Below, in pieces: positions 26,024 to 35,680 of a stretch of DNA of 64,000 nucleotides (the stretch's first letter is position 1; every line of letters starts with the position of its first letter). The notes below the pieces were generated by a model that did not search any database, was not told where the DNA came from, and worked only from the letters and a program-made list of their open reading frames with translations. Source of the DNA: Chthoniobacter flavus Ellin428 (GTDB taxonomy: Bacteria; Verrucomicrobiota; Verrucomicrobiia; Chthoniobacterales; Chthoniobacteraceae); NCBI RefSeq assembly GCF_000173075.1, contig NZ_ABVL01000015.1, positions 1 to 64,000 of the forward strand, written 5' to 3'. Made by a program: the position numbers and the translations under genes.

Positions 26024-28472
26024 TTATTGCAGCATGGTGAAGTCGCGGCTGTTGAGCAGCGCCCACATCAGGTCCTGCGCGGCCTCGTTGCGCTTGTCAC
26101 CCGCGTCGGTGATGAACTGCGCCGCGATGGTGTGTTCCTTTTCCGTGGGCCGGCGCGCGAGCGACCAGAGATACAATTGGTCGATCAATTCATCGTCGTT
26201 CGGTTTTTTGGCGAGCAACAGCGCCGGCCGGCCGGCGGGATTCGTCACGCGGTTGAGGATGGCCTGGCCGTTGATGAAGTGCAGGGCCTGGAGCATGTTC
26301 GTGCTCAGGTCGCGTTCGCACTCGCAGGCATCCATGCGCTGCGGTTTGCCGAAGATTCCGAGGAAAGTGCTCTGGACGTTTCCATCCGGGAATTGCGCGG
26401 CGGTGAACCCCGCGGGGACACCGCCGAAATTCTCCTTCACCCCGGTGGCCTGCACCACCGAGTCCAACATGGCCTCCGCTGGAACACCGCCCGGAATAGC
26501 GTGGGAGAAATTCATATCATCGTGCGCGTTGGTCTCGTTGGTCAGCGAGCTGCGCTGGTAGGTTTCGGACATCACGATGACTTTCATCAGGTGGCGCATG
26601 TCGAAGTGATGCTCCACGAATTCCTTAGTCAGCGAATCGAGCAGCGGGCCGTTGATGGGCGGATTCGTGGAGCGCAGATCATCCACCGGATCGATGATGC
26701 CGCGGTGGAAGAAGTAGCTCCAGATGCGGTTGGTGAGGCTGCGGGCGAAGTGCGGATTTTCCGGCGTGGTCAGCCAGCGGGCGTACTCGGCGCGCCGGTC
26801 GGTGCCGGTGTCCAGCTTCGGCTCGCCGCCACCGAGATAGCGCGGAGGCTGCACCTTGGTGGTGCGCGGGTTGGTGGAGTACGGCGCGGCCAGGTTCACC
26901 AGGATGGTCTTCGCGTTCACGACCCCCACCTGGTGCGGGTCGGGCTTGATCGACACCTGGTTGAAGAAGCTGTGCAATCCGTAGTAATCGCCCTGTGTCC
27001 AATGCTCGAACGGGTGTGGATGACACCGCGCGCAGAGCATGCGCACGCCGCAAAAAACCTGGGTCACCCGCTGGATGGTATCATCGGGATCCTTGCTCAC
27101 CGCGTAAAAGGCCGAGGCGGGATTGTCTATCGAGCTGCCGCGCGCCGTGATGACCTCGCGCGCAAATTCGTCAAGCGGCATGTTGCGAGCGATGGCGGCG
27201 CGAATCCACTCGCGGAAAGCGTATACGCCGCGGTCGCTGGAGGTGTTGCGGGAGTTTTGCAACAGGTCACCCCACTTGAGCGACCACCAGTCCACGAACT
27301 CACTGCGCTCCATCGTGGTCTCGATGATCTTCTCGCGCTTCGCGGGATCCTGATCCGCGACAAAGGCCAGCACCTGCTCGGGCGTGGGTTGAATGCCGAT
27401 CAGGTCCACCATCAGCCGGCGCAGGAAATGTTCGTCGTCGGTCACCTCGGAAGGCGTGATCCGCAGGTCATTCAACTTCGCGACCACGTCCCGGTCGATG
27501 ATATTGTCCTGCGGCACCGGCGCCGGCTTGAAGCCTTTGTCCGGCGGCAGCACGATCAGATTAGCCCACGGCGAAAATCCCCTCGTAGCGCGCGACGATC
27601 GCGGTCTCGCCAAGGCTGTTCACGCTTACCAATCCCACGTCATCCACCTTGGCCACGCGCTCGATGTTCACGTTGAAAATGCCCGTGCGCGAGACATCCC
27701 GCACCGAGCCGTCGCTGTATTGCGCGACGAGCTGGAACTGCTGTTTCGTTTTCGGAAGGCTGACGATCTTTTCCGGATGAATGGTGACCGAGACGAGCTT
27801 GGGCAAGTCGGGCGGATCGTCCTTGGCGCTCTCTGCGATCCAGCGCCGCAGCGCCTCGTGCATCACGCTGCCGCGGTCCATGCGCACGCCGCCTTCGTGG
27901 GGTAAATCGCCGAGGGGCTTGAGCAGGAGGAGACTGGCGTCGGGGTTATTCCGGTTGATCCGGCGCTCGGCAAATTCGTCCGTGAGCGCGAGATAGTCCT
28001 TCTCCGGATCCGCGCCGCGCAGGGAGAGCTTGAAGCCGTTTTTTCCGAGGGAATAACCGTGGCAGGCGCCCGCGTTGCAGCCGGCCTTGGAGAGCACCGG
28101 CATGATGTCCTGACGGAAGCTGATATCCACCGGGGTGCTCGGGAGTTGCACCGTCACCGCCACGGTCGCGATGCGATCGCCGGCTTGCGCCGTGATGGTG
28201 GCCTGCCCGTTGGCCACCGGCTGGATCCAGCCGGTGGAATCGACCTGCGCAACTTGTTCGTTGTCGCTACGAAAGGTCGCGTCCGAGGTAAGATCGACAT
28301 CGTAACCGCGCTGCGTCCGCCCGCGGACGAGCACAGAGTGCGGGCGCTGGAGATTGGTGAGAGTCACCGAGGAGGGAGTGGCCTCGAGGTTGCCGGTGAG
28401 ATCCGGAGGAATTGCGGCGACGGCTGGCCAGCTCGGCAGCAGGGCGCAGAGAAAAAGAAGGCACGGTCTCAT
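26024..28472 (-). pseudogene. Ig-like/DUF1549/DUF1553 cytochrome protein with a single-base frameshift
   Basis: The expected full product is about 816 residues. The first frame (ATG 28472 to stop 27561) has a signal peptide (MRPCLLFLCALLPSWPAVA), bacterial Ig-like domains (NGQATITAQAGDRIATVAVT) and the CNAGACHGYSLGKNGF motif. The second frame (down to 26024) has DUF1549 (FLRRLMVDLIGIQPTPEQV), a CARCH haem-type motif followed by PFEHWTQGDYY, and DUF1553 (LTNRIWSYFFHRGIIDPVDD). Deleting one G near 27568 turns ...IFAVG-stop into ...IFAVANLIVLPPDKGF and unites them. It forms a set with the DUF1501 and pre-peptidase genes upstream. Its function in the cell is not established. Confidence 0.78.
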
Positions 28473-31069
28473 ATCAAGGTTTAGTGGGGCGGCGCGGCAA
28501 TGGGGAGTTCCGCCTGGAACGGGCGTCTCGCCTGCCGCTTTCGGCGTATCGCTGGAGACAGGTGTGCCACTCCCCTTCCCGGGCGACAGGATCGTCAGTG
28601 TCACCGGGTTATCGCGGCTGCGCACCTGCAAGGGACCAAAAGGCTTGCCGGTGCCAAAGATTTTCGGGCCGGCATATTCGCCCGGTTTGAAAGTCGGCGG
28701 GATTTTCAAGGTGAATTTGAAATCCGTGGCGCCGGCCTTGACGGTGACGGCGGGCGGCGCCGCGATGCCGGGAGGGAGATCGGACATGGTCAGGAGAATA
28801 TCGCCCACGGCGCCTTCGAGTCGTTCGACCTTGCCGGTGATCTCCACGGTGGCTCCGGCTTTTGGGTCGAGCTGGATCGGCGCCGGCGCATGGGGCTTCA
28901 CGGCCAGAGGATTCACCACCGGAATCTCCTGCACCGGTGTGTAGGCCACCGCCTCGACCGTGCGTCGGTCGCGCTTGAGCAATTCGGCCTTGAAGGCGAT
29001 CTGGTGCGGGATCTCCGGCAATTCCGCGGGAACCGCCACCGCAACCTCGACATCGTTCTTCGCCTTCTGCGCCGCTTCGTCTGCCGCCGCCTTCGTCTTC
29101 TCGATCGCGGCCTGTGCTTCTTCGACTTTCCCGGCGAGCGCTTCGGCAGCGGTGTCGTCTTTGTTGGCTTCAACTGCTTTCTGTGCAGCGGCGAGGGCGG
29201 CTTGCGCAGTGGCGATGACGTTGAACGCTGCTTGCGCGTTCTTGTCCTCCTCAATGAGTACGGCCTTTTCTTCGCGGAGATTGAGGGCCGCATTTTGCGC
29301 CGCGACCTTGCCGGTTTTTCGTCCCTGGCTGGTGAGCAGCGTGAGCCGCACCGGGCCATCATGACCGGGCGGCCGGGTGCACGTCACCGGCAGCACGAAG
29401 CGTCCTCCCAGCGGCACCTTCTTTTCAGCCACCGCCGCGCCCCATCTCACGGAAAAGGCGACATCCGATTTGGCAGCGCCAGCCAGCGCGACGCTCTGCG
29501 CGAGCCATGGCTGGAACCGGCCCAACTGGATGCTCTCCACGCTGGCCGCAGCTTCGCCATCTTTCCCTCGGCCCTTGAGGCCGATAATGAGCGGAGGCAA
29601 TGGGGCGTCGCTCGAAAGCGTAACCAGTGTGGCAGTGGCTTGGGCGGGCACGTTCTGCCCGGAGATCTTCACGCTATCCGGCAGATGATCGAAGACCAGG
29701 TCGATCGGGCCATCGTAACCGGCGCGCACGGCTTCGACCTTGAAGACATTCGAGAGGCCCGGCTCCAGCGTGTGGCTGTCTTCGGTGAGCGCCAGTGTGA
29801 AGCCGGCCGGATTCTCCTGCCCCTTGCGCGTCGCGGAGAGCCGGTAAATGCACCGGGGTCCGGCGTGGCCGTTGACGTCGCGGACCACGGCAATGAGCTT
29901 GGTGACCCCCGGTGGGACCTTGTATGTGAGGCGCGGGTCGGGGCCGTCGGGCGTGTCGTCGTTGATGGCCAGGCGCGCACCCTTTGCATCACGCAGTTCC
30001 AGTTCCGCGTCGATCGGCGAACCGAGCGTGTCGGCCGCGACCGCAATGTCCACTTCGGTCTCCGGTTCCACGGTCAGTTCATAGGCATCCGTTTCGTTGG
30101 ATTTCGAGATGCGCCCATTGACCGCGACGGGTAACGCGCCCAGCGCTTGCGGCGCGGTGCCGTTCCGCTCTTCCACCAATTCGCGCAAGTCGCTCAGTAA
30201 GACCGGGGCCTGCGGCCCGCTCGCGTTCGCGGGTTCCGGCCACGGCGCCGGCACCGCTGGGTCTTCCGTGGTGGACGACACGCGGACCGTGTGGGTCTCC
30301 CCGGTGCGCCCCACCAGCTCAACCTCCGTGGTCACGCCGCGCTGGACCGTGGAGGGGAAGGCAAGATCGGCATAGGACCACTGGCCGATTTTCAGGCAGA
30401 CTGTCCGGGCGCTGCGGCCGCGTATTGCAAGTCGTGGATTTGCAGGCGGTACTCGCCGTCCGCCGGCAGTTTCGCCTCGAGCCGGGTATCCCCGCGTAGC
30501 TCGGCCATCGGCAGGCTGAACTCCACGAGCTTGTTCCCCGGGCCGTACAGATTCAGCACTGGGCGCACCTTGCTCTCCAGCCGTTGCGCCTCCATTTCGC
30601 AGATGACTTCCTGCCCCATTTTGCCGTGGAAAGTGACTTCCTTCACCTCGCTGCCGGCGAGCGTGCCGTGCAAGGCGACGGGCAGGGCATCGACCTTGGC
30701 GGCAAATGGCTTCTGCCCCAGCGAATCGGTGGCGAAAATCCCGCGCGCGGACACGCCATGGTCCGTGACGAGCCACCAGTTTTCGAAACCCGGCTGCGCG
30801 CCCGGCGCGAGCTCCACCTCGAGCGTGATCCGATTCGGACTGGCGCCGTTCTTGAGAGTCTGGCGGGCGAGCCGCGCGGTGGTGAGCAGGCGGGGATTCG
30901 GCAATAAATCGGTCCCGGTAAACGTGAGAGAATTCACTTTGCCGATCTGCAATCCGCGCACGTCGAGACTCGTGACGACTGGCGGCGCAGCGGACAGCGC
31001 GAGCGCGGCTCCCAGGAAAAAGACCGCCCCGGCTCCAGCACAGCGAAGGTTCGGAAGCACGCTTCTCAT
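28473..31069 (-). pseudogene. Pre-peptidase C-terminal-domain protein, frameshifted, lacking its own stop
   Basis: The ATG at 31069 opens a signal peptide (GAGAVFFLGAALALSAAPP). Tandem pre-peptidase (PPC) beta-domains follow (EVTFHGKMGQEVICEMEAQR; DAYELTVEPETEVDIAV). The first frame stops at 30392 after APGQSA; the second continues with CLKIGQWSYADLAFP. Adding one base near 30406 gives APGQFCLKIG and repairs it. Residues from about 29050 to 29300 (Ala/Glu/Lys-rich) suggest a coiled coil. At the 3' end a palindromic repeat (28497-28577) replaces the usual end after LTILSP, and the frame stays open into the next gene's ATG at 28472. Confidence 0.7.
28497..28577. repeat. Palindromic dispersed-type repeat inside the 3' end of a gene
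   Basis: The element is bounded by GGGGAGT and its complement ACTCCCC, with internal partly paired arms (GGCGTCTCGCC and GGAGACAGG). It resembles the small GC-rich palindromic repeats scattered through Verrucomicrobiota and Planctomycetes genomes. It encodes the atypical tail GTPVSSDTPKAAGETPVPGG of the overlapping frame. Confidence 0.5.
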
Positions 31070-31086
31070 TCGGCTGGCGGAAAAGA

Positions 31087-32466
31087 TCAGGCGAACAGCT
31101 CGTGGATCGGCTCGGAGTCGATGAGACGCACCGGACGGCCGCCCGGTCCGGGCAGCATCGTCGTTTCGAGGTCGATACCCATCGCCTGGTAAATGGAGGC
31201 GATCACTTGCGGCGGTTCCACGGGGCGATCATGCGGCGCGGCGCCGATCTTGTCCGTCGAACCGATAACGCGCCCGCCGCGGATCGGGCCACCCGCGAGG
31301 AAATTCGTGAAGGCCGAGGGATAATGATCGCGCCCACCGCGTGCATTAATCTTAGGCGTGCGGCCAAATTCGCTGATGACCGCGATGACCGTTTCCTCGA
31401 GCATCCCACGCTGTTGCAGGTCTTCGAGGAGCGCGGTGAAAGCGAGGTCGAACTGCGGGCAGAGCACGTGCTCGTAGTCGGCGTAGGTGTTGTTCAGGCT
31501 GCTGCCGTCGGCGTGCATGTCCCAGCAGGAGATGCCGAAGACGGTGTCGAACTGGTTGACTGTGACGAAGCGCGTGCCGCGCTCGATGAGCCGCCGGGCC
31601 ATCAGGCAGCTTTGGCCGAAGGTATTGCGCCCGTAACGGTCGCGCAGCTTTGGCGACTCTTCGTTGAGATCGAAAGCTTTCTTGGTTTCCGGGCTGGTGA
31701 GGAGATTGAAAGCGCGGGCATACGCGGTGTCGCGCTCCAGAGTGCCACTCGTCTCGACCTGCCGTTGCACGTCGTCGATCTCGTGGAGCAGCTTGCGGCG
31801 CGCTTCCACGCGCAGGTCCGACTGGCCGGCCGGCGATTCCAGGTCGGCCACCTTGAAATCCGACCGTGCTGGATCACTGCCGAGGATGAACGGCTGATGG
31901 GCGCTGCCTAGATAGGCGCTCTCCTGGCCGTGCGGCGTGGTCGTGCCGGTGTTGCCGATGCCGGCGGGGAGCACGATCGAGGCGGGGAGATCGCCGCGCG
32001 ACCCATAGACCCGCGAAATCACCGAGCCGATGTGCGGCTGCTTGTTCGCGGCATCGAAGTCATGCCCGGTCATCATCCAGCGCTGGCCGTTTTCGTGCGA
32101 GGCGCCGGTACTGTAGTGGAGGCTCCGGATGAGCGCGACCCGGTCCATGATCCGCGCCATGCGTGGGAAATGCTCGCAGATCTGCACACCGGGAACGCTG
32201 GTGGAAATCGGCTTGAACTTACCGCGAATATCCTCCGGGGCGTCCGGCTTCATATCCCACGTGTCGAGGTGCCCAGGCGAACCGACGAGGAAAAGGGTGA
32301 TGCAATTGCGAATCTTCGCCTTCTTCTCGTCCACTACGCCGGCGGCCTGGAGATGGAGCCAGTTCGGCAGGCTCAGGCCGGCCATCGCCGCCGCCCCGAC
32401 CTGCAGGAAGCTGCGCCGGGTGCCCCCGGAACAAAGAGGTAAATACTGGTTTCCGATGTGCAACAT
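31087..32466 (-). CDS. DUF1501 protein with Tat-type signal (second copy)
   Basis: The 459-residue protein starts at ATG 32466. The twin-arginine motif GGTRRSFLQVG (R17, R18) precedes a hydrophobic run, predicting Tat export. Family motifs are LFLVGSPGHLDTWDMKPDAP, ISEFGRTPKINARGGRDHY and GGRVIGSTD. It heads a minus-strand run with the pre-peptidase, DUF1549/DUF1553 and cytochrome/WD40 genes (gap of 17 bp to the next), the usual genomic partners of DUF1501 proteins. Unlike its partners, it shows no frameshift. The reaction is unknown. Confidence 0.9.
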   Translation of the reverse strand: MLHIGNQYLPLCSGGTRRSFLQVGAAAMAGLSLPNWLHLQAAGVVDEKKAKIRNCITLFLVGSPGHLDTWDMKPDAPEDIRGKFKPISTSVPGVQICEHFPRMARIMDRVALIRSLHYSTGASHENGQRWMMTGHDFDAANKQPHIGSVISRVYGSRGDLPASIVLPAGIGNTGTTTPHGQESAYLGSAHQPFILGSDPARSDFKVADLESPAGQSDLRVEARRKLLHEIDDVQRQVETSGTLERDTAYARAFNLLTSPETKKAFDLNEESPKLRDRYGRNTFGQSCLMARRLIERGTRFVTVNQFDTVFGISCWDMHADGSSLNNTYADYEHVLCPQFDLAFTALLEDLQQRGMLEETVIAVISEFGRTPKINARGGRDHYPSAFTNFLAGGPIRGGRVIGSTDKIGAAPHDRPVEPPQVIASIYQAMGIDLETTMLPGPGGRPVRLIDSEPIHELFA

Positions 32467-32498
32467 ATTGGGGGGCTTTTGGGTTGCGGCGTTGGACG

Positions 32499-32804
32499 TT
32501 AGATCGTGTAAGAGACCGGGTCAGAAATATTGATGTATTTGCTCTCGGTGAACTTGCCGTCCTTATCCTTCTTGTAGTTCACGTAATAAAACTGCTGTAG
32601 AACGACCTCGTACTTTCCCGGAGTGGTATCCGGGTGCTCGTAGGTGAGGTCCAGCCCGGCTACCATCGTGGCAATCTCTTTCCCGTCCCGCTTGATTTGC
32701 CACTGTAAACGCGTGCCCCAGTCGTTGGTGACGTCACTTCGGGTCACTGCTTTTCCGGCAAGCTGCAGCGTGGCTTTGGGTGTGCCTTCCAGTTTTTGGT
32801 CCAT
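32499..32804 (-). CDS. Small conserved-looking protein of unknown function
   Basis: The 101-residue protein has no signal peptide or membrane segment. It contains NDWGTRLQWQIKRDGKEI and a C-terminal tyrosine-rich stretch (LQQFYYVNYKKDKDG), with a predicted beta-sandwich-like composition. It lies 32 bp upstream of the DUF1501 gene on the same strand, so it is probably cotranscribed with that gene set. I do not recognise the family. Confidence 0.6.
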   Translation of the reverse strand: MDQKLEGTPKATLQLAGKAVTRSDVTNDWGTRLQWQIKRDGKEIATMVAGLDLTYEHPDTTPGKYEVVLQQFYYVNYKKDKDGKFTESKYINISDPVSYTI

Positions 32805-33065
32805 GGTAATGGGGGGATGGTTGGGAAGAAACCGACGAACGTTCGATGAACGCTTATCCTGGTTAGTCGGTTTTGTTAGGAAGTTTGTCCCCTCCCCCTG
32901 GAACGATGGTTAAGTTTGCCTCGAACTGCTGACCAGCACCAGCGTACCGGTGCCCGCTTGGGTCAGGCCGCCAGACCGGTAATCGTGGAAGCGAAGTCTG
33001 TGCCTTGGGTAACGTCGGTTTCGCCGGGGAGTCGCCGATTTTCGACTTGTCCGGGAAGTTTGATC

Positions 33066-34730
33066 CTATCGTGCCGCTATCGCCGCGATGGGGAGTGAGA
33101 AGCTGAAAATCGCGCCGATCTCCCGATGGTTGCGCGCTTCGATGCGGCCGCCGTGGCTCTCGATGATGCGCCGGCAGATGGAGAGTCCCATTCCGAGTCC
33201 ATCGGCCTTCGTGGAAAAAAAGGGATCGAAGATGTGGCTCAACCGATCCGGCGGGACGCCGTGGCCGCGGTCCCGAATCCGCACCACGACCGTCTCCGCT
33301 TCCGTCCGGGTCTCCACGTCGATGGCACGATCCCCCGACGCGTTGCTGTTCATCGCCTGGGTCGCATTGATGAAAAGATTGACCAGCACCTGCTGCAATT
33401 CCACGCGGGCCACGGCCACGGGAGGCAGGCTCGGGGCGAGCGAGAGGTGCAATCCCACCCGCTCTCCGATCATCTCACCGCGCAGCAATTCCAGCACTTC
33501 GATGACGAGGTCGTTGAGGCTGTACGATTCGCGCGTCGCGGGGTGCTTTCTGACCATCGCCCGTAGATTGTGGACCACCCCACCAGCGCGTTTGTCGTCG
33601 CGCACGATATCGTCGAGGATCGCGTGGAGTTCGTCCGGATCACTTTCTCCATTCTCGAGAAAGCGCCGTGCGGCCTGGGCGTTGCTGAGAATGGCCGCCA
33701 GCGGTTGATTCAACTCGTGGGCGATCGCCGCGGCCAATTCGCCGAGGGAAGCAATGCGCATGGCGTGGGCCAGCTCGTCGCGGAGTTGCTCTTCGCGCAT
33801 TTCCGAGCGCTGCCGCGCCACGACATTGCCGATAATCTGGGCGACTAATTTCAACTCGGCGATCACATCGTCCCGCCACTTGCGCTCCGCTTGCAGCGTG
33901 GCAAAGGCGAGCGCGCCAAAGGTTTTGCCATTGGCAATGAGCGGAAAGGTCAGGCATGACTTCGTCCCTTGTTGGGAAAATACCTGAACATCACGCGCCG
34001 CCCTCGCAGGGAGTTCACCGACCGTCGAGAAGCAGACGCATCCTCCTCGTAAGAGTTCGTCATGAATCCACGGCAGACATGCCCCCATCGAAAGATCCGG
34101 CGGCAGCGGCGGAAGACCATCCCGTTGCCAGTAATGGGTGACACTCATATCCGCCCCGTGCTCCCCCAGTTGCCAGAGCATGCTACGGTCCAACCCGAGC
34201 GCCTCCCCGACGAGACTTTGCGTCGTCTGGATGGCGGCATCCACTTGCGCGGACGGCACGGCGACGAAACGCGCGGATAGATCGGCGAGCAGCCGCTGGA
34301 GCCGGTGCATTTCCGAGAGCTCGTTCTCGACGCGTTTCTGCTCGGTAATATCCGCGCCAATCACGACGAACTGCCGAAGCTTTTCCTCCTCGTCGAGCAG
34401 CGGCACAATCGTCGCCGAAATCCAGAAGCTCGTGCCATCCTTGGCGTGGAACTGAATCTCTCCCCGCCAGCGGGAATCGTGCGCCATGCAGTCACGGAGT
34501 TCGTAGAGCAATACATGTGGATAGCGTTCGGAGACGATGGCCCGGTAGTCCTGTCCCACCAACTCGTCGCCGGACAATTGAGAAATCGCACAGAACCGTT
34601 CGCTGACGAAAGTAATGCGCTCCTGCGCATCGACAATAACCACGATGGCATGCTCATCAAAGGCCGCCTTCACGTCCGCTGACTCCCTGAGCCACATCGG
34701 GAGCGCATCGCGTTCAACGGTCTTCATCAT
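33066..34730 (-). CDS. PAS/GAF sensor histidine kinase, FixL-like
   Basis: The 554-residue cytoplasmic kinase has no membrane segment. A PAS domain spans about 20-135 (VIVDAQERITFVSERFCAIS, then the PAC part GTSFWISATIVPLLDEE), a GAF-like domain about 145-305, then the dimerisation helix with phospho-accepting H338 in AIAHELNQPLAAILSNAQAA. ATP-binding boxes follow: VLVNLFINATQAMN (N), IRDRGHGVPP (G1), IFDPFFSTK (F) and GLGMGLSICRRIIESHGG (G2). The HELNQPL type is that of FixL/DctB-like kinases. The PAS domain lacks an evident haem-binding motif, so oxygen sensing is not implied. It follows the response regulator by 13 bp. Confidence 0.92.
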   Translation of the reverse strand: MMKTVERDALPMWLRESADVKAAFDEHAIVVIVDAQERITFVSERFCAISQLSGDELVGQDYRAIVSERYPHVLLYELRDCMAHDSRWRGEIQFHAKDGTSFWISATIVPLLDEEEKLRQFVVIGADITEQKRVENELSEMHRLQRLLADLSARFVAVPSAQVDAAIQTTQSLVGEALGLDRSMLWQLGEHGADMSVTHYWQRDGLPPLPPDLSMGACLPWIHDELLRGGCVCFSTVGELPARAARDVQVFSQQGTKSCLTFPLIANGKTFGALAFATLQAERKWRDDVIAELKLVAQIIGNVVARQRSEMREEQLRDELAHAMRIASLGELAAAIAHELNQPLAAILSNAQAARRFLENGESDPDELHAILDDIVRDDKRAGGVVHNLRAMVRKHPATRESYSLNDLVIEVLELLRGEMIGERVGLHLSLAPSLPPVAVARVELQQVLVNLFINATQAMNSNASGDRAIDVETRTEAETVVVRIRDRGHGVPPDRLSHIFDPFFSTKADGLGMGLSICRRIIESHGGRIEARNHREIGAIFSFSLPIAAIAAR

Positions 34731-34743
34731 CCGTTCCTCAGTT

Positions 34744-35394
34744 TTACACTTGGGACGTTATCGGCCCGACGCCGGCCGTCTGGGCGACGCGCACGAGGTC
34801 CACGACGGAAGTGACACGCATCTTTTCCATCACCCGCCCTCGATGAATCTTGACCGTCTTCTCCGCGGTGCCGAGGTCGGCGGCGATCTGCTTGTTCAAT
34901 AATCCCGCGATCACTCGCTGCATGACTTCAAATTCGCGCGGCGTGAGTGAATTCAGCAAGGCGCGCGCGGAGCTGCGTCGCGTCCGCGCGTCGCGCGCTT
35001 CGAGAGAACGGATCAGGCCACGCTCCACGGCAGCGAGCAATCGTTCGTCGTCCACCGGCTTGGTCAAAAAATCCACCGCCCCCGCTTTCATCGCCCCGGC
35101 GCAAGTCGGCACGTCACCATGGCCGGTCAAAAAGACAATCTGCGCGTCGCGGTTGGCGAGCGCCTGCTGCAATTCCAATCCGTCGAGTCCAGGCATGCAG
35201 AGGTCCAGCACGAGACAGACAGGACCGTCGTGCACCAGACGATCCAGATAGGCTTGCGCCGAACCGAATGTTTCTGCTGGCACGCGTGCCGAACGGAACA
35301 ATCGCGCCAGGCTACGCCGCACGGAGTCGTCATCATCTACGATGCAAACCAGTGCATTTTCGAGCGTGCCACAGCTGGGGAGCTTTGCCGACAT
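34744..35394 (-). CDS. FixJ-family response regulator
   Basis: The 216-residue protein has a receiver domain (residues 14-130) with the acidic pocket DDDD at 20-23, phospho-acceptor D64 in LVLDLCMPG, T/S in FLTGHGDVP and K in FLTKP. The C-terminal LuxR-type helix-turn-helix (about 148-195, LTPREFEVMQRVIAGLLNKQ and TVKIHRGRVMEKM) binds DNA. It is the first gene of the pair with the kinase at 33066-34730, and is divergent from the transporter genes at 35577 onward, which it may control. The palindrome at 35414-35433 in the shared upstream region is a candidate site. Confidence 0.92.
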   Translation of the reverse strand: MSAKLPSCGTLENALVCIVDDDDSVRRSLARLFRSARVPAETFGSAQAYLDRLVHDGPVCLVLDLCMPGLDGLELQQALANRDAQIVFLTGHGDVPTCAGAMKAGAVDFLTKPVDDERLLAAVERGLIRSLEARDARTRRSSARALLNSLTPREFEVMQRVIAGLLNKQIAADLGTAEKTVKIHRGRVMEKMRVTSVVDLVRVAQTAGVGPITSQV

Positions 35395-35413
35395 AAGCTA
35401 TTGACTGCTTAGT

Positions 35414-35433
35414 CCCTTAGTTACAGTTAAGGG
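35414..35433. promoter_or_regulatory. Candidate operator palindrome between divergent genes
   Basis: CCCTTAGTTACAGTTAAGGG is an inverted repeat with 6-bp arms (CCCTTA and TAAGGG). It lies 20 bp upstream of the response regulator start and about 145 bp upstream of the small secreted peptide gene. Its position between divergent genes suggests a regulator-binding site; no promoter boxes could be assigned with confidence. Confidence 0.4.
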
Positions 35434-35576
35434 CCATACCTGATTTATAACTCCCACAGGGAATTCAGGTCAAGAAATAGCCATGGGCGTGTTTCCACGC
35501 ATCGGACTTTGGTCCTATGGACGGAGACAGGCACGGAGGGCACGCTGGCCTTCCCAGTTTCAATCCATCTCCTCGC

Positions 35577-35675
35577 ATGAAAACAGTCGCCTCCGTTGCT
35601 GCCGCCATCGCCGCGTTCGCGAGTGTGGGCCTGGCTGATGATGGGCAATCCCAGACTGAGGAAGGCAACGCATAA
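35577..35675 (+). CDS. 32-residue secreted peptide
   Basis: ATG 35577 to TAA 35673-35675 encodes MKTVASVAAAIAAFASVGLA followed by DDGQSQTEEGNA. The first 20 residues are a textbook signal peptide with an AXA-like cleavage site (GLA-DD); the mature part would be about 12 acidic residues. The stop is only 5 bp before the GTG of the transporter gene, so it is probably cotranscribed. It may be a small secreted peptide, a leader that couples translation, or the remnant of a longer exported protein. Confidence 0.45.
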   Translation: MKTVASVAAAIAAFASVGLADDGQSQTEEGNA

Positions 35676-35680
35676 GGCCC

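Noticed and set aside
26027-27676. 549-codon open frame on the plus strand
   Set aside because: It is antisense to the DUF1549/DUF1553 gene; its Val/Arg/His-rich composition is typical of antisense GC-rich DNA.
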